Shown here: piece by piece, positions 57,602 through 64,000 of the stretch | Layout: every line of letters starts with the position of its first letter | Position numbering within the stretch: the stretch's first letter is position 1 | DNA from: CAYOXX01 sp964408025 | Lineage (GTDB): Bacteria > Acidobacteriota > DATKUA01 | DNA length: 64,000 bases | Direction of reading: 5' to 3' | NCBI GenBank assembly: GCA_964408025.1 | Contig: CAYOXX010000002.1 | Location: forward strand, 1 to 64,000 | Translations under genes and position numbers: made by a program | Notes under the pieces: model-generated | The model's input: the letters and a program-made list of their open reading frames with translations, nothing else | Told to the model about the DNA's origin: nothing | The model's database searches: none

Positions 57602-58519
57602 ATGAGAAACACGTTTGCTATTTACGTTGCGGCCTTGATGGCCTGCTTCGCTCTCCCCGCACCCCTGACAGCTCAGGAAGTTCTGACTCTGCAGATCCAA
57701 GTCGATAAAGAACAATTCGACTTAGGCGAACCCGTAGTTCTGTACGTAACGCTGAGGAATGCCGGATCGCAGGCGGTCGAGGTTTTGCACTTTCTCGAAC
57801 CCGAATTCGGTTACGCCGAATACCTGATCACCGGACCGGACGGAGAGGAATTAAAATTTCGCCCCTCTGCTCTCGTGGATCATCCAGAACCATATCAGCT
57901 CCTGGCCCCCGGAGAGGAAATACAGGGAGAGGCCAAAATCTTCTTCGGCGGCGCAGGCTGGACGTTTGCCAACCCCGGCACCTACAATGTCAGGGCCGCG
58001 TACCTGGGGACCGGAGGTGTTGTTTCCAACACAATTACGATCAGTGTGCTCCAGCCTACCAGCGCCGCGGCAAGAGCCGCAGCTCAGCAGTTCATCAACA
58101 GCGAAGAAGTCGGATACTTCCTGCTCTTCGAAGGCGGAGACCACCTTACCGAGGGTATGCAGCGTCTGGAACTGGTTGCCCAAAACTATTCCCAGACTCC
58201 ACACGCCGCCTATGCCAATTACGCCCTCGGCAACAACCTACTTCAGGACTTCGCTAACTTCCGGACCAACAGCATGCGTGCCGCCGACCCGCAGCGGGCA
58301 ATCGCTTACCTCGAGCGGGCACAGCTGAGCACCGTCAGCCTTTACCAAACCATGCACACGCACCTGTCTCTCGCCCGAGGATATACGCTGATCGGCAACT
58401 CCGAACGGGCCACAGCCGTCCGCGGGCAACTGAACAACCTGATTTCGGTTCGATACCCCGCATTCCGCCGGCTAGCCGATGAAATAATCCAGCGGAGAGG
58501 GATAATCATAAATAACTAA
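57602..58519 (+). CDS. Exported protein with Ig-like and helical-repeat domains
   Basis: A 305-aa exported protein. The signal peptide ends at about residue 25 (APLTAQ). An Ig-like domain covers about 26-150 (DLGEPVVLYVTLRNAGSQAV, typical of carboxypeptidase-linked and BsuPI-like modules). Residues 160-300 form tetratricopeptide-like helical pairs (YANYALGNNLLQDFANF, ARGYTLIGNSERATAV). A strong AAAGGAGGAGAATCAG site precedes the ATG. It lies 14 bases after the zincin gene. It may hold or present the protease; I cannot name it. Confidence 0.7.
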   Translation: MRNTFAIYVAALMACFALPAPLTAQEVLTLQIQVDKEQFDLGEPVVLYVTLRNAGSQAVEVLHFLEPEFGYAEYLITGPDGEELKFRPSALVDHPEPYQLLAPGEEIQGEAKIFFGGAGWTFANPGTYNVRAAYLGTGGVVSNTITISVLQPTSAAARAAAQQFINSEEVGYFLLFEGGDHLTEGMQRLELVAQNYSQTPHAAYANYALGNNLLQDFANFRTNSMRAADPQRAIAYLERAQLSTVSLYQTMHTHLSLARGYTLIGNSERATAVRGQLNNLISVRYPAFRRLADEIIQRRGIIINN

Positions 58520-58974
58520 TCCAAGAGCGCATCCGGCAACAATAGCAAACCTCTCACGCTCGGGAACGATCTCGCCAGGCAGCGGAGACGTGCGACGTGA
58601 CGCCGACTACTCCCATATTACCCGTCTGCAACTTGAGCCACCACGATTGAGTTGCAGCTAGTACAGGTACTTGAATACCATAACTAAATTTTGGATAACG
58701 TACAAAATATCGATCCGTGAATGAGCGTTCGGCAACCGAAACCTCAGCGCGCCAGCACCACTGCAAGCCCATTGATGCCGTCTACGCGCAGTAATTCGCA
58801 CCTTATCATTCTGGCGGATCGAGGTACAGCGGTAGACTACGCGGGGGACCAAAATATTCGATCCCGATACAAATTCTTGAATAAAATCCAAATATTTGAA
58901 CCGCCGGCCGCGGGTCATCAGCAGTAAATCACTGAAAATAAAGAATTTGCAAATCGAGCGAAAGCAAAATTCCG

Positions 58975-58990
58975 CGGCATAATATTTGCA
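58975..58990 (+). promoter_or_regulatory. Sigma-54-like promoter of TonB-type receptor 1
   Basis: CGGCATAATATTTGCA matches the -24/-12 consensus (TGGCAC, 5 bases, TTGCA) at the invariant GG and GC, which are 10 bases apart. It lies about 110 bases before the terminator-like hairpin, the same layout as for receptor 2. Confidence 0.5.
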
Positions 58991-59099
58991 TATATCGAAG
59001 TGGGTTGTTTACTGATCGTGAAAAAACACATGGTTATAAATTGATCTTCCTTAACGCAGCAAATATTATTCCCGAATATCCAGCTTCTGGGGGATTCAC

Positions 59100-59130
59100 G
59101 GCTCCTTGACTTGGGGCCAGTTTATTTTTA
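59100..59130 (+). promoter_or_regulatory. Terminator-like hairpin in receptor-1 leader (attenuator candidate)
   Basis: GGCTCC (59100-59105) pairs with GGGGCC (59113-59118) through one G-T wobble, followed by a T-rich tract. The left arm CTCCTT could instead pair with AAGGGGG at 59134-59140, so two exclusive folds exist. The same elements occur in the receptor-2 leader. Confidence 0.55.
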
Positions 59131-59178
59131 GACAAGGGGGTTACGGAAGGGGAGATTGACTAGCAGCATCTTGCCCCA

Positions 59179-59262
59179 TTTGTGACCTCCCCAACCAAGC
59201 CGATGTGGCGGCTGCGCACGCGCGCGACTCCACCGGCCCGCAGAAAGGGGGTGATCGACGGC
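59179..59262 (+). ncRNA. Conserved leader RNA element, copy 1
   Basis: The outer stem ACCTCC (59185-59190) with GGGGGT (59247-59252) encloses CCG/CGG with GTGG/CCAC, and an inner hairpin GCTGCGC-ACGC-GCGCGAC (59211-59228). The right outer strand lies in AGAAAGGGGGTGATC, close to a perfect complement of the 3' end of 16S rRNA. The receptor start codon is 107 bases further. The element is near-identical in copy 2 while flanks differ. Its ligand and function are unknown. Confidence 0.55.
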
Positions 59263-59359
59263 ACAGACAGACATTAATAGTGCAAATTGATTTAAGGCAT
59301 TTTTACTCTGATCGTCCGGCATTTCCAAACCGGACATCGAACAACAGGAGGAAACATTA

Positions 59360-62300
59360 ATGAAAGCAAAAGTGCTGGCGCTGGTGAGCGCTCTACTACT
59401 CATCAGCACAGGAGCAATCGCACAGGAGCTGACCGGCGCGGTTCTCGGCATCGTCACCAACGTTGACGGCGCGGTGATCACCGGCGTCTCGGTGACGGCT
59501 TCGTCACCTTCCCTGATCAGGGACATGGTATCGACCACCAATGACAGGGGCGTCTATATCTTCCACGCATTGCCGCCCGGCACCTACACGCTCACCTTCG
59601 CGGCCGATCAGTATAGGACCACCGCGGTGGAAGATATCTCGATCGTCGTCGGTATCCAACTGCGCGTCAACGCCACCCTGGAGACCGGCGAAGTTGGCGA
59701 GGCGATAATCGTCCTCACCGGCGAGGCCCCCATGATCGACGTCAGGAGCACAGACACCGGCATGACAATCACCCGGGAGATGTTCGAGCACATTCCCAGG
59801 GGGCGCAACTTCGAATCGGTTGTCGTGCTCGCTCCGGGCGCCAACGCTGAGAACGACCTCGGCGCCGGCATCATGATCGACGGCGCCAGCTCGGCCGAGA
59901 ACATCTGGGTAATCGACGGCGTCGATGTCTCCGACCTCTACACCGGCCAGGCCGACCAGACCGCCGTATTCGAGTTCGTTGAGGAGGTCCAGGTCCGCAG
60001 CGGCGGCTACGAGGCCGAGTTCGGCGGCTCGATGGGCGGCGTGGTCAACGTCATCACCCGCTCGGGCGGCAACGAGTTCCACGGCGAAGGTACTTTCTAC
60101 TACACAGCCGACTGGCTCAATGCCGGCGAGCGCCGCACACTGCGGCTCAACCCACTGGATGCCAGCCAGGCTGAGTACATCACCTACGACCAGGATGCCT
60201 TCACCCGCTACGAGCTCGGCGGCGGCATCGGCGGTTACGTCATGAGGGACCGCATCTGGTTCTTCGGCAGCTACCTGCCGGTGTTCCACGACATCACGCG
60301 CACCATAGGCTGGCGCGATACCAACAACGTCGTCACCAGCACCGAGGACTTTACGCGTGAGATAAGGCGCCACCAGTTCTCCGGCAAGGTCACCGCGCAG
60401 TTGACCAGCAGGCTGCGCGCCACCGGCAGCTACACCAACGACTGGTACCGCCAATTGGGAGGCATGCCGGACCGCAACGGCTTCGGCAATCCGGATTTCA
60501 CCTGGGATGAGCAGGGCAACACCTACCCCGGCTGGAACATGGCCGCCAGCGCTGACTACCTGTTCAGCGACAACCTCTACGCCAACTTCAGGGGCGGCTA
60601 CCACCAAAGCAACAATATGCAGGTCGGCGGTCCCAACAGCGTTTATTGGCGCCACTACGGCGACGGCATGCTCGTCTTCGACGTCTCGTCCGTGCCCGCG
60701 CAGTACCAGGTGCCCTACGGCTGGAACTCCTACGGCTACTATGACCAATTCATCACCAAAAAGGACCTGCACGAGAAACAGAACTGGAGCGGCGACCTGA
60801 CCCTCTTCACGGAGATGGGCGGCAGCCACATGTTCAAGGGCGGCGCGCAGTACTACCGCATCTCCCAGGACGTCGACAACACCGCCAAGTACGACTACAT
60901 CCTCTTCCGGTGGAACCAGGACTGCGCCTATCATCGCTTCACACCCGGTATCACGAGGGGCACGTACGGCTACTACGAGGCTCGCTGCGCTCACCCCGGC
61001 GGCTACGGCACCGTGGCCAACATCTCCAGCGCCCGCTGGGCCCTCTTCTTCCAGGACAGTTGGAGCATCACGCCGCGCCTGACGATCAACGCCGGCGTGC
61101 GCGCCGAGAAGGAGGACATCCCCTCGTTCAGCGACATACCCGAGTACATGTACCCGCCGGTCCAGTTCGGCTTCGCCGACAAGGTCTCACCACGTATCGG
61201 CTTCGCCTACGACTTCTTCGGCGACGGCCGCCTCAAGCTCTACGGCAGCTACGGCGTCTACTACGACGTCATGAAGCTGGAGATGGCCGAGGGCTCCTAT
61301 GGTGGCTTCAAGTGGCAGACGCGCTACTTCACGCTCGACACACTCGAGTGGTGGACGATCGGCGGCGACCAGACCACCGGACCCTTCCCTCGCGGCCCCC
61401 AGTATCGCGGTACCGCGATGGACCACCGCGACTGGCGCATACCCTCGTTTGACTCCACCGACGAGAACCTGATGCCGACCGCCTCGCGCGAGTTCATCAT
61501 CGGCGCCGACTACCAGCTCTCCGACAACATGGCCGTCAACGTCCGCTTCGTTCACAATCGCCTGATGCGCACCATCGAGGACGTCGGCGTGATGACCGCC
61601 GAAGGCGAGTTGTACTACACCACCAACCCCGGCTTCGGCTGGTCGATCTCCAGGCTCTCGCCCACCGCGGCGCCGTGCCCGCCCGCCATCCGCCACTACT
61701 GGGCCGTCGAGATGCGCCTCATGAGGCGCTTCGCCGACAACTGGCAGGCCGGCGGCAACCTGACCATCAGCCGCCTGACCGGCAACTACGCCGGCCTGGC
61801 GAGCACCGACGAGCAGGGCCGCCTGAGCCCCAACGTCGAGCGCTACTTCGACTGGTGGATGCTCAGCTACGACGCCAACTGGAACATCATCAACGGGCCC
61901 ATGCCGACCGACCGCCGCTACGTGCTGAAGCTGTACGGCTCCTACTCGTTCGACTGGGGCCTGACGGTCGGCCTCTACCAGACCGTCATGGACGGCACGC
62001 CGCAACAGACCGACTTCACCATCATGTCGATGGACGGCTGGTACCCGAATAACCGCAACGACCTGGGCCGCTCGCCCAACTTGTGGCAGACCGACCTCTA
62101 CGTCGAGTACAACTTCCACCTCGGCGACTACCGCGCGCAGCTCAACGTCAACGTCATCAACCTCCTCGACCAGAAGACCTCTTTGCGGCAGTTCCACTGG
62201 TACAACCGGAACAACCCCAGCTTCGGCGAAGCCGCCCTAGAAGCGCTCTACAACTCCGGCACGCCGTTCAACTGGCAGGCGCTCGCCGGTCCGGGCGACA

Positions 62301-62377
62301 TCGACGCGCGCTTCGGCATGGATTATCGCTTCATGGGTCCGCGCACGATCCGCATCGGGCTCAAGTTCTTCTTCTAA
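59360..62377 (+). CDS. TonB-dependent receptor with carboxypeptidase-regulatory-like N domain (Oar-like), 1
   Basis: A 1005-aa outer-membrane protein. The signal peptide ends near residue 21 (ISTGAIAQ). A CarboxypepD_reg-like domain (about 26-110: ILG-type GAVLGIVTNVDGAVITG, YIFHALPPGTYTLTF) is followed by a plug domain (about 120-240: VIDGVDVSDLYTG, EFVEEVQVRSGGYEAEFGG, GGVVNVITRSGGNEF). The rest forms an aromatic-rich beta-barrel that ends in Phe (LKFFF). This is the common plan of Oar-like receptors in Acidobacteriota and myxobacteria. No TonB box is clear. The substrate is unknown. The ATG has AGGAGGAAAC upstream. It has a close paralogue downstream. Confidence 0.9.
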   Translation: MKAKVLALVSALLLISTGAIAQELTGAVLGIVTNVDGAVITGVSVTASSPSLIRDMVSTTNDRGVYIFHALPPGTYTLTFAADQYRTTAVEDISIVVGIQLRVNATLETGEVGEAIIVLTGEAPMIDVRSTDTGMTITREMFEHIPRGRNFESVVVLAPGANAENDLGAGIMIDGASSAENIWVIDGVDVSDLYTGQADQTAVFEFVEEVQVRSGGYEAEFGGSMGGVVNVITRSGGNEFHGEGTFYYTADWLNAGERRTLRLNPLDASQAEYITYDQDAFTRYELGGGIGGYVMRDRIWFFGSYLPVFHDITRTIGWRDTNNVVTSTEDFTREIRRHQFSGKVTAQLTSRLRATGSYTNDWYRQLGGMPDRNGFGNPDFTWDEQGNTYPGWNMAASADYLFSDNLYANFRGGYHQSNNMQVGGPNSVYWRHYGDGMLVFDVSSVPAQYQVPYGWNSYGYYDQFITKKDLHEKQNWSGDLTLFTEMGGSHMFKGGAQYYRISQDVDNTAKYDYILFRWNQDCAYHRFTPGITRGTYGYYEARCAHPGGYGTVANISSARWALFFQDSWSITPRLTINAGVRAEKEDIPSFSDIPEYMYPPVQFGFADKVSPRIGFAYDFFGDGRLKLYGSYGVYYDVMKLEMAEGSYGGFKWQTRYFTLDTLEWWTIGGDQTTGPFPRGPQYRGTAMDHRDWRIPSFDSTDENLMPTASREFIIGADYQLSDNMAVNVRFVHNRLMRTIEDVGVMTAEGELYYTTNPGFGWSISRLSPTAAPCPPAIRHYWAVEMRLMRRFADNWQAGGNLTISRLTGNYAGLASTDEQGRLSPNVERYFDWWMLSYDANWNIINGPMPTDRRYVLKLYGSYSFDWGLTVGLYQTVMDGTPQQTDFTIMSMDGWYPNNRNDLGRSPNLWQTDLYVEYNFHLGDYRAQLNVNVINLLDQKTSLRQFHWYNRNNPSFGEAALEALYNSGTPFNWQALAGPGDIDARFGMDYRFMGPRTIRIGLKFFF

Positions 62378-62395
62378 TCCGAAACCGCTCTCGAA

Positions 62396-62432
62396 AAGGG
62401 TGGGGTGCCACGGCACCCCACCCTTCTTCTTT
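62396..62432 (+). terminator. Rho-independent terminator of receptor 1
   Basis: A perfect 14-bp stem, AAGGGTGGGGTGCC (62396-62409) with its complement at 62412-62425, is followed by CTTCTTT, 19 bases after the stop codon. Confidence 0.92.
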
Positions 62433-62698
62433 CAGCCAAGGGTATGCCTCCACCGGCATCGCATCACGACACCCTGTTTCCACGCCCAAGACCGAAATAA
62501 TCCCCTTCGTACTTCCGAAAACTCCAGGACATCATGCGTCCGCATATCCAGCCCCATTCATCTCCGCCGCAATGATAGACGGCCAGACCGTCAATTTTTT
62601 TGAATGATATCCAATATTTAGAATCGACAAGTGTGAAAACCGCACCCGTAAGTGCCTGAATATAAAAGATGTTATAGATTCAGCTCGATCTTACAAAT

Positions 62699-62713
62699 TG
62701 GCACAGCACTTGC
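62699..62713 (+). promoter_or_regulatory. Sigma-54 promoter of TonB-type receptor 2
   Basis: TGGCACAGCACTTGC matches the -24/-12 consensus TGGCACG-N4-TTGC at every fixed base except the G at position 7. It lies in AT-rich DNA 116 bases before the terminator-like hairpin. The leader would be about 360 nt. Confidence 0.65.
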
Positions 62714-62828
62714 GCAGAATATTATCTGTCTATATTAGACGTGCCTAGATAATGCAAGGTAATAAGGTGATTTATATTATCCATATAACAGATATCTGCT
62801 TAGGATGTTCAATATCTATGTGGTTATC

Positions 62829-62858
62829 GGCCCCTTGATCAGGGGCCTGTTTTATTTT
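62829..62858 (+). promoter_or_regulatory. Terminator-like hairpin in receptor-2 leader (attenuator candidate)
   Basis: GGCCCCT (62829-62835) pairs with AGGGGCC (62841-62847) around a 5-base loop, followed by TGTTTTATTTT. The left arm CCCCTT (62831-62836) could also pair with AAGGGG at 62863-62868, giving an antiterminator fold. Confidence 0.6.
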
Positions 62859-62906
62859 AGGCAAGGGGTTGCATTAGGCAAAAGAAACAAAATTGTATCC
62901 CGCCTA

Positions 62907-62992
62907 TTTGTGACCTCCACAAAACAAAGCCGATTTAGAGGCTGCGCACGCGCGCAGCTCCATCGGCCCGCAGGAGGGAGGTGATAAACGGC
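62907..62992 (+). ncRNA. Conserved leader RNA element, copy 2
   Basis: The outer stem ACCTCC (62913-62918) pairs with GGAGGT (62977-62982), the middle CCGAT (62930-62934) with ATCGG (62962-62966), and the inner hairpin GCTGCGC-ACGC-GCGCAGC is at 62941-62958. Relative to copy 1, one outer T-G wobble becomes T-A and the inner stem becomes fully paired. The start codon is 101 bases further. Confidence 0.55.
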
Positions 62993-63083
62993 AAAGATCG
63001 ACATTGTAGTAGAAGGGAGTTTAAAGCGTTTTCTTTCCATTCGGTATCTTGAAACCAGACACCGAAAACATGGAGGAACCATA

Positions 63084-64000
63084 ATGAAAGCAAAAGTGCT
63101 AATGCTGGTGAGCGCACTACTGCTCATCGGCACGGTAGCAATCGCACAAGATCAGAACGGCTCGATTCTCGGCGTCGTCACCAACGTCGACGGCGCGGTG
63201 ATCACCGGCGCCACGGTGACGGCCTCGTCTCCCGCCCTGATCAGGGACATGGTGACGACCACCAACGAGCGGGGCGTCTACATCTTCCCCGCACTGCCGC
63301 CCGGCACCTACACGCTCACCTTCGAGGCTGACCAGTACAGGACTACCGAGTTGGCCGACATCACCGTGCTGGTCGGAATCCAACTTCGAGTTAACGCCAC
63401 CATGGAAACCGGCGAACTCGGCGAGGCGGTAATCACCGTCACCGGCGAGACCCCCTTGATCGACGTCAGGAGTACGGACACCGGTATGAACATCAACCGC
63501 GATCTGTTCGTGCACCTGCCCAAGGGACGTAACTTCACCACCCTTCTAGCCATCGCTCCCGGCGCCAACAACGAGACAGACCTCGGCACCCCCGAGTACT
63601 CCGTAGCCAGTGAAGACCAAAACGAACTGGGCATCCAAGGAATCATGGTCGACGGCGCCAGCGCGTGTGAGAACGTCTGGATCATCGACGGCGTTGACGT
63701 TACCCAAATCAGTGATGGCTTCAATGACCAGAACGCCGTATTTGAGTTCGTCGAGGAAGTCCAGGTTCGCAGCGGCGGCTACGAGGCCGAGTTCGGCGGC
63801 TCGATGGGAGGCGTTATCAACGTCATCACCCGCTCCGGCGGCAACGAGTTCCACGGTGAGGGAACATTCTACTACAACGCCGACTGGCTGGATGGACCGC
63901 GACGCCGCGATCTACGGCTCAATCCAATAGATCCTACCCAGGCGGAATATATCACCTACGATAAAGACTCCTACACCCGCTATGAGGTCGGCGGAGGCAT
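63084..64000 (+). CDS. TonB-dependent receptor (Oar-like), 2, cut by window edge
   Basis: The first 305 residues of a close paralogue of the previous receptor; the gene continues past the end. It has the same signal peptide (ending VAIAQ), the same carboxypeptidase-regulatory-like domain (SILGVVTNVDGAVITGATV, YIFPALPPGTYTLTF), and the plug (IIDGVDVTQISDGF, EFVEEVQVRSGGYEAEFGG, GGVINVITRSGGNEF). Near residue 170 it has an insertion of about 20 residues (from TPEYSVASEDQNELG) absent from receptor 1. The two probably bind related but different substrates. The ribosome site is GGAGGAACC. Confidence 0.9.
   Translation, partial: MKAKVLMLVSALLLIGTVAIAQDQNGSILGVVTNVDGAVITGATVTASSPALIRDMVTTTNERGVYIFPALPPGTYTLTFEADQYRTTELADITVLVGIQLRVNATMETGELGEAVITVTGETPLIDVRSTDTGMNINRDLFVHLPKGRNFTTLLAIAPGANNETDLGTPEYSVASEDQNELGIQGIMVDGASACENVWIIDGVDVTQISDGFNDQNAVFEFVEEVQVRSGGYEAEFGGSMGGVINVITRSGGNEFHGEGTFYYNADWLDGPRRRDLRLNPIDPTQAEYITYDKDSYTRYEVGGG

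Larger units (their letters stand above)
58520..59359. other. 840-base AT-rich gap with receptor-1 regulatory region
   Basis: 58520-58960 holds no gene that I can support; short open frames on both strands have no ribosome site. From about 58975 the region carries the sigma-54-like promoter, the terminator-like hairpin and the conserved leader element of the first receptor, listed separately. Confidence 0.55.
62378..63083. other. 706-base gap with receptor-2 regulatory region
   Basis: A strong terminator lies at its start, then about 260 bases where I see no gene, then an AT-rich stretch with the sigma-54-like promoter, the attenuator-like hairpin and copy 2 of the leader element. Confidence 0.6.

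Noticed and set aside
59179..59262. Known riboswitch (c-di-GMP-I, cobalamin, TPP)
   Set aside because: I checked for the conserved cores by eye (GEMM A-G-G-C strings, the B12 box, the TPP CUGAGA motif) and found none.
59128..59541. Minus-strand frames across both leader elements with similar peptides (AGRWSRARAQP and AGRWSCARAQP)
   Set aside because: The similarity follows from the conserved nucleotides of the element. The frames run into the receptor genes and have no support of their own.
59504..60994. 496-aa minus-strand open frame over receptor 1
   Set aside because: The plus-strand receptor is clear; this frame is compositionally a shadow and has no ribosome site.

Overview
The window is a GC-rich bacterial chromosome segment with about 50 genes, dense packing, many 4-bp start/stop overlaps and no tRNA, rRNA, CRISPR array, prophage or transposase that I could recognise. 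Lipid A genes (lpxA, lpxI, with fabZ), TonB/Oar-type outer membrane receptors and many secreted peptidases point to a didermic, protein-degrading heterotroph. The receptor architecture and the peptidase set resemble Acidobacteriota and neighbouring uncultured phyla; this placement is inference with low confidence. Layout: 1-4.2 kb, lipid A operon fabZ-lpxA-lpxI-Gfo/Idh oxidoreductase-serine hydrolase. 4.2-6.1 kb, an AT-rich gap, an orphan two-gene cassette and a DUF2461 gene. 6.3-12.5 kb, histidine breakdown (ftcD, hutH) interleaved with a secreted M28 peptidase and a gated K+ channel. 12.5-18.4 kb, a self-regulated TetR-HlyD-ABC-ABC-permease-permease operon like cecR-ybhGFSR, with the two ATPase halves split. 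18.4-30.6 kb, a long minus-strand operon: YceD(DUF177)-rpmF-plsX-fabH-acyl-CoA dehydrogenase-fabD-fabG-acpP-fabF-etfB-etfA-rpsO-pnp. It joins fatty acid synthesis with an acyl-CoA dehydrogenase and its electron acceptor. 30.8-37.1 kb, ligA, two overlapping signalling proteins and metG. 37.2-42.6 kb, hypB-hypF-hypC-hypD-hypE for [NiFe]-hydrogenase maturation, without hydrogenase subunits in view. 42.7-58.5 kb, a duplicated-domain secreted protein, an FHA membrane protein and secreted hydrolases: an S9 peptidase, a zincin, two M14 carboxypeptidase paralogues (one apparently dead), aroA with a lipoprotein gene, and an FG-GAP-repeat zincin with a partner. 58.5-64 kb, two tandem paralogous TonB-type receptors, the second cut by the window edge. 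The most interesting signal lies before the two receptors. Each has, in the same order and at nearly the same distances, a sigma-54-like -24/-12 promoter, a terminator-like hairpin with a competing antiterminator strand, and a conserved roughly 75-nt element whose outer stem pairs an anti-Shine-Dalgarno-like strand with a Shine-Dalgarno-like strand. The two copies show compensatory or wobble-preserving changes in stems. I know of no described element that matches it. How the parts work together: the lipid A and fab genes build the envelope; the secreted peptidases and receptors suggest feeding on proteins and peptides; hutH/ftcD and acyl-CoA dehydrogenase/ETF would feed carbon and electrons inward; the hyp genes imply a hydrogenase elsewhere in the genome.
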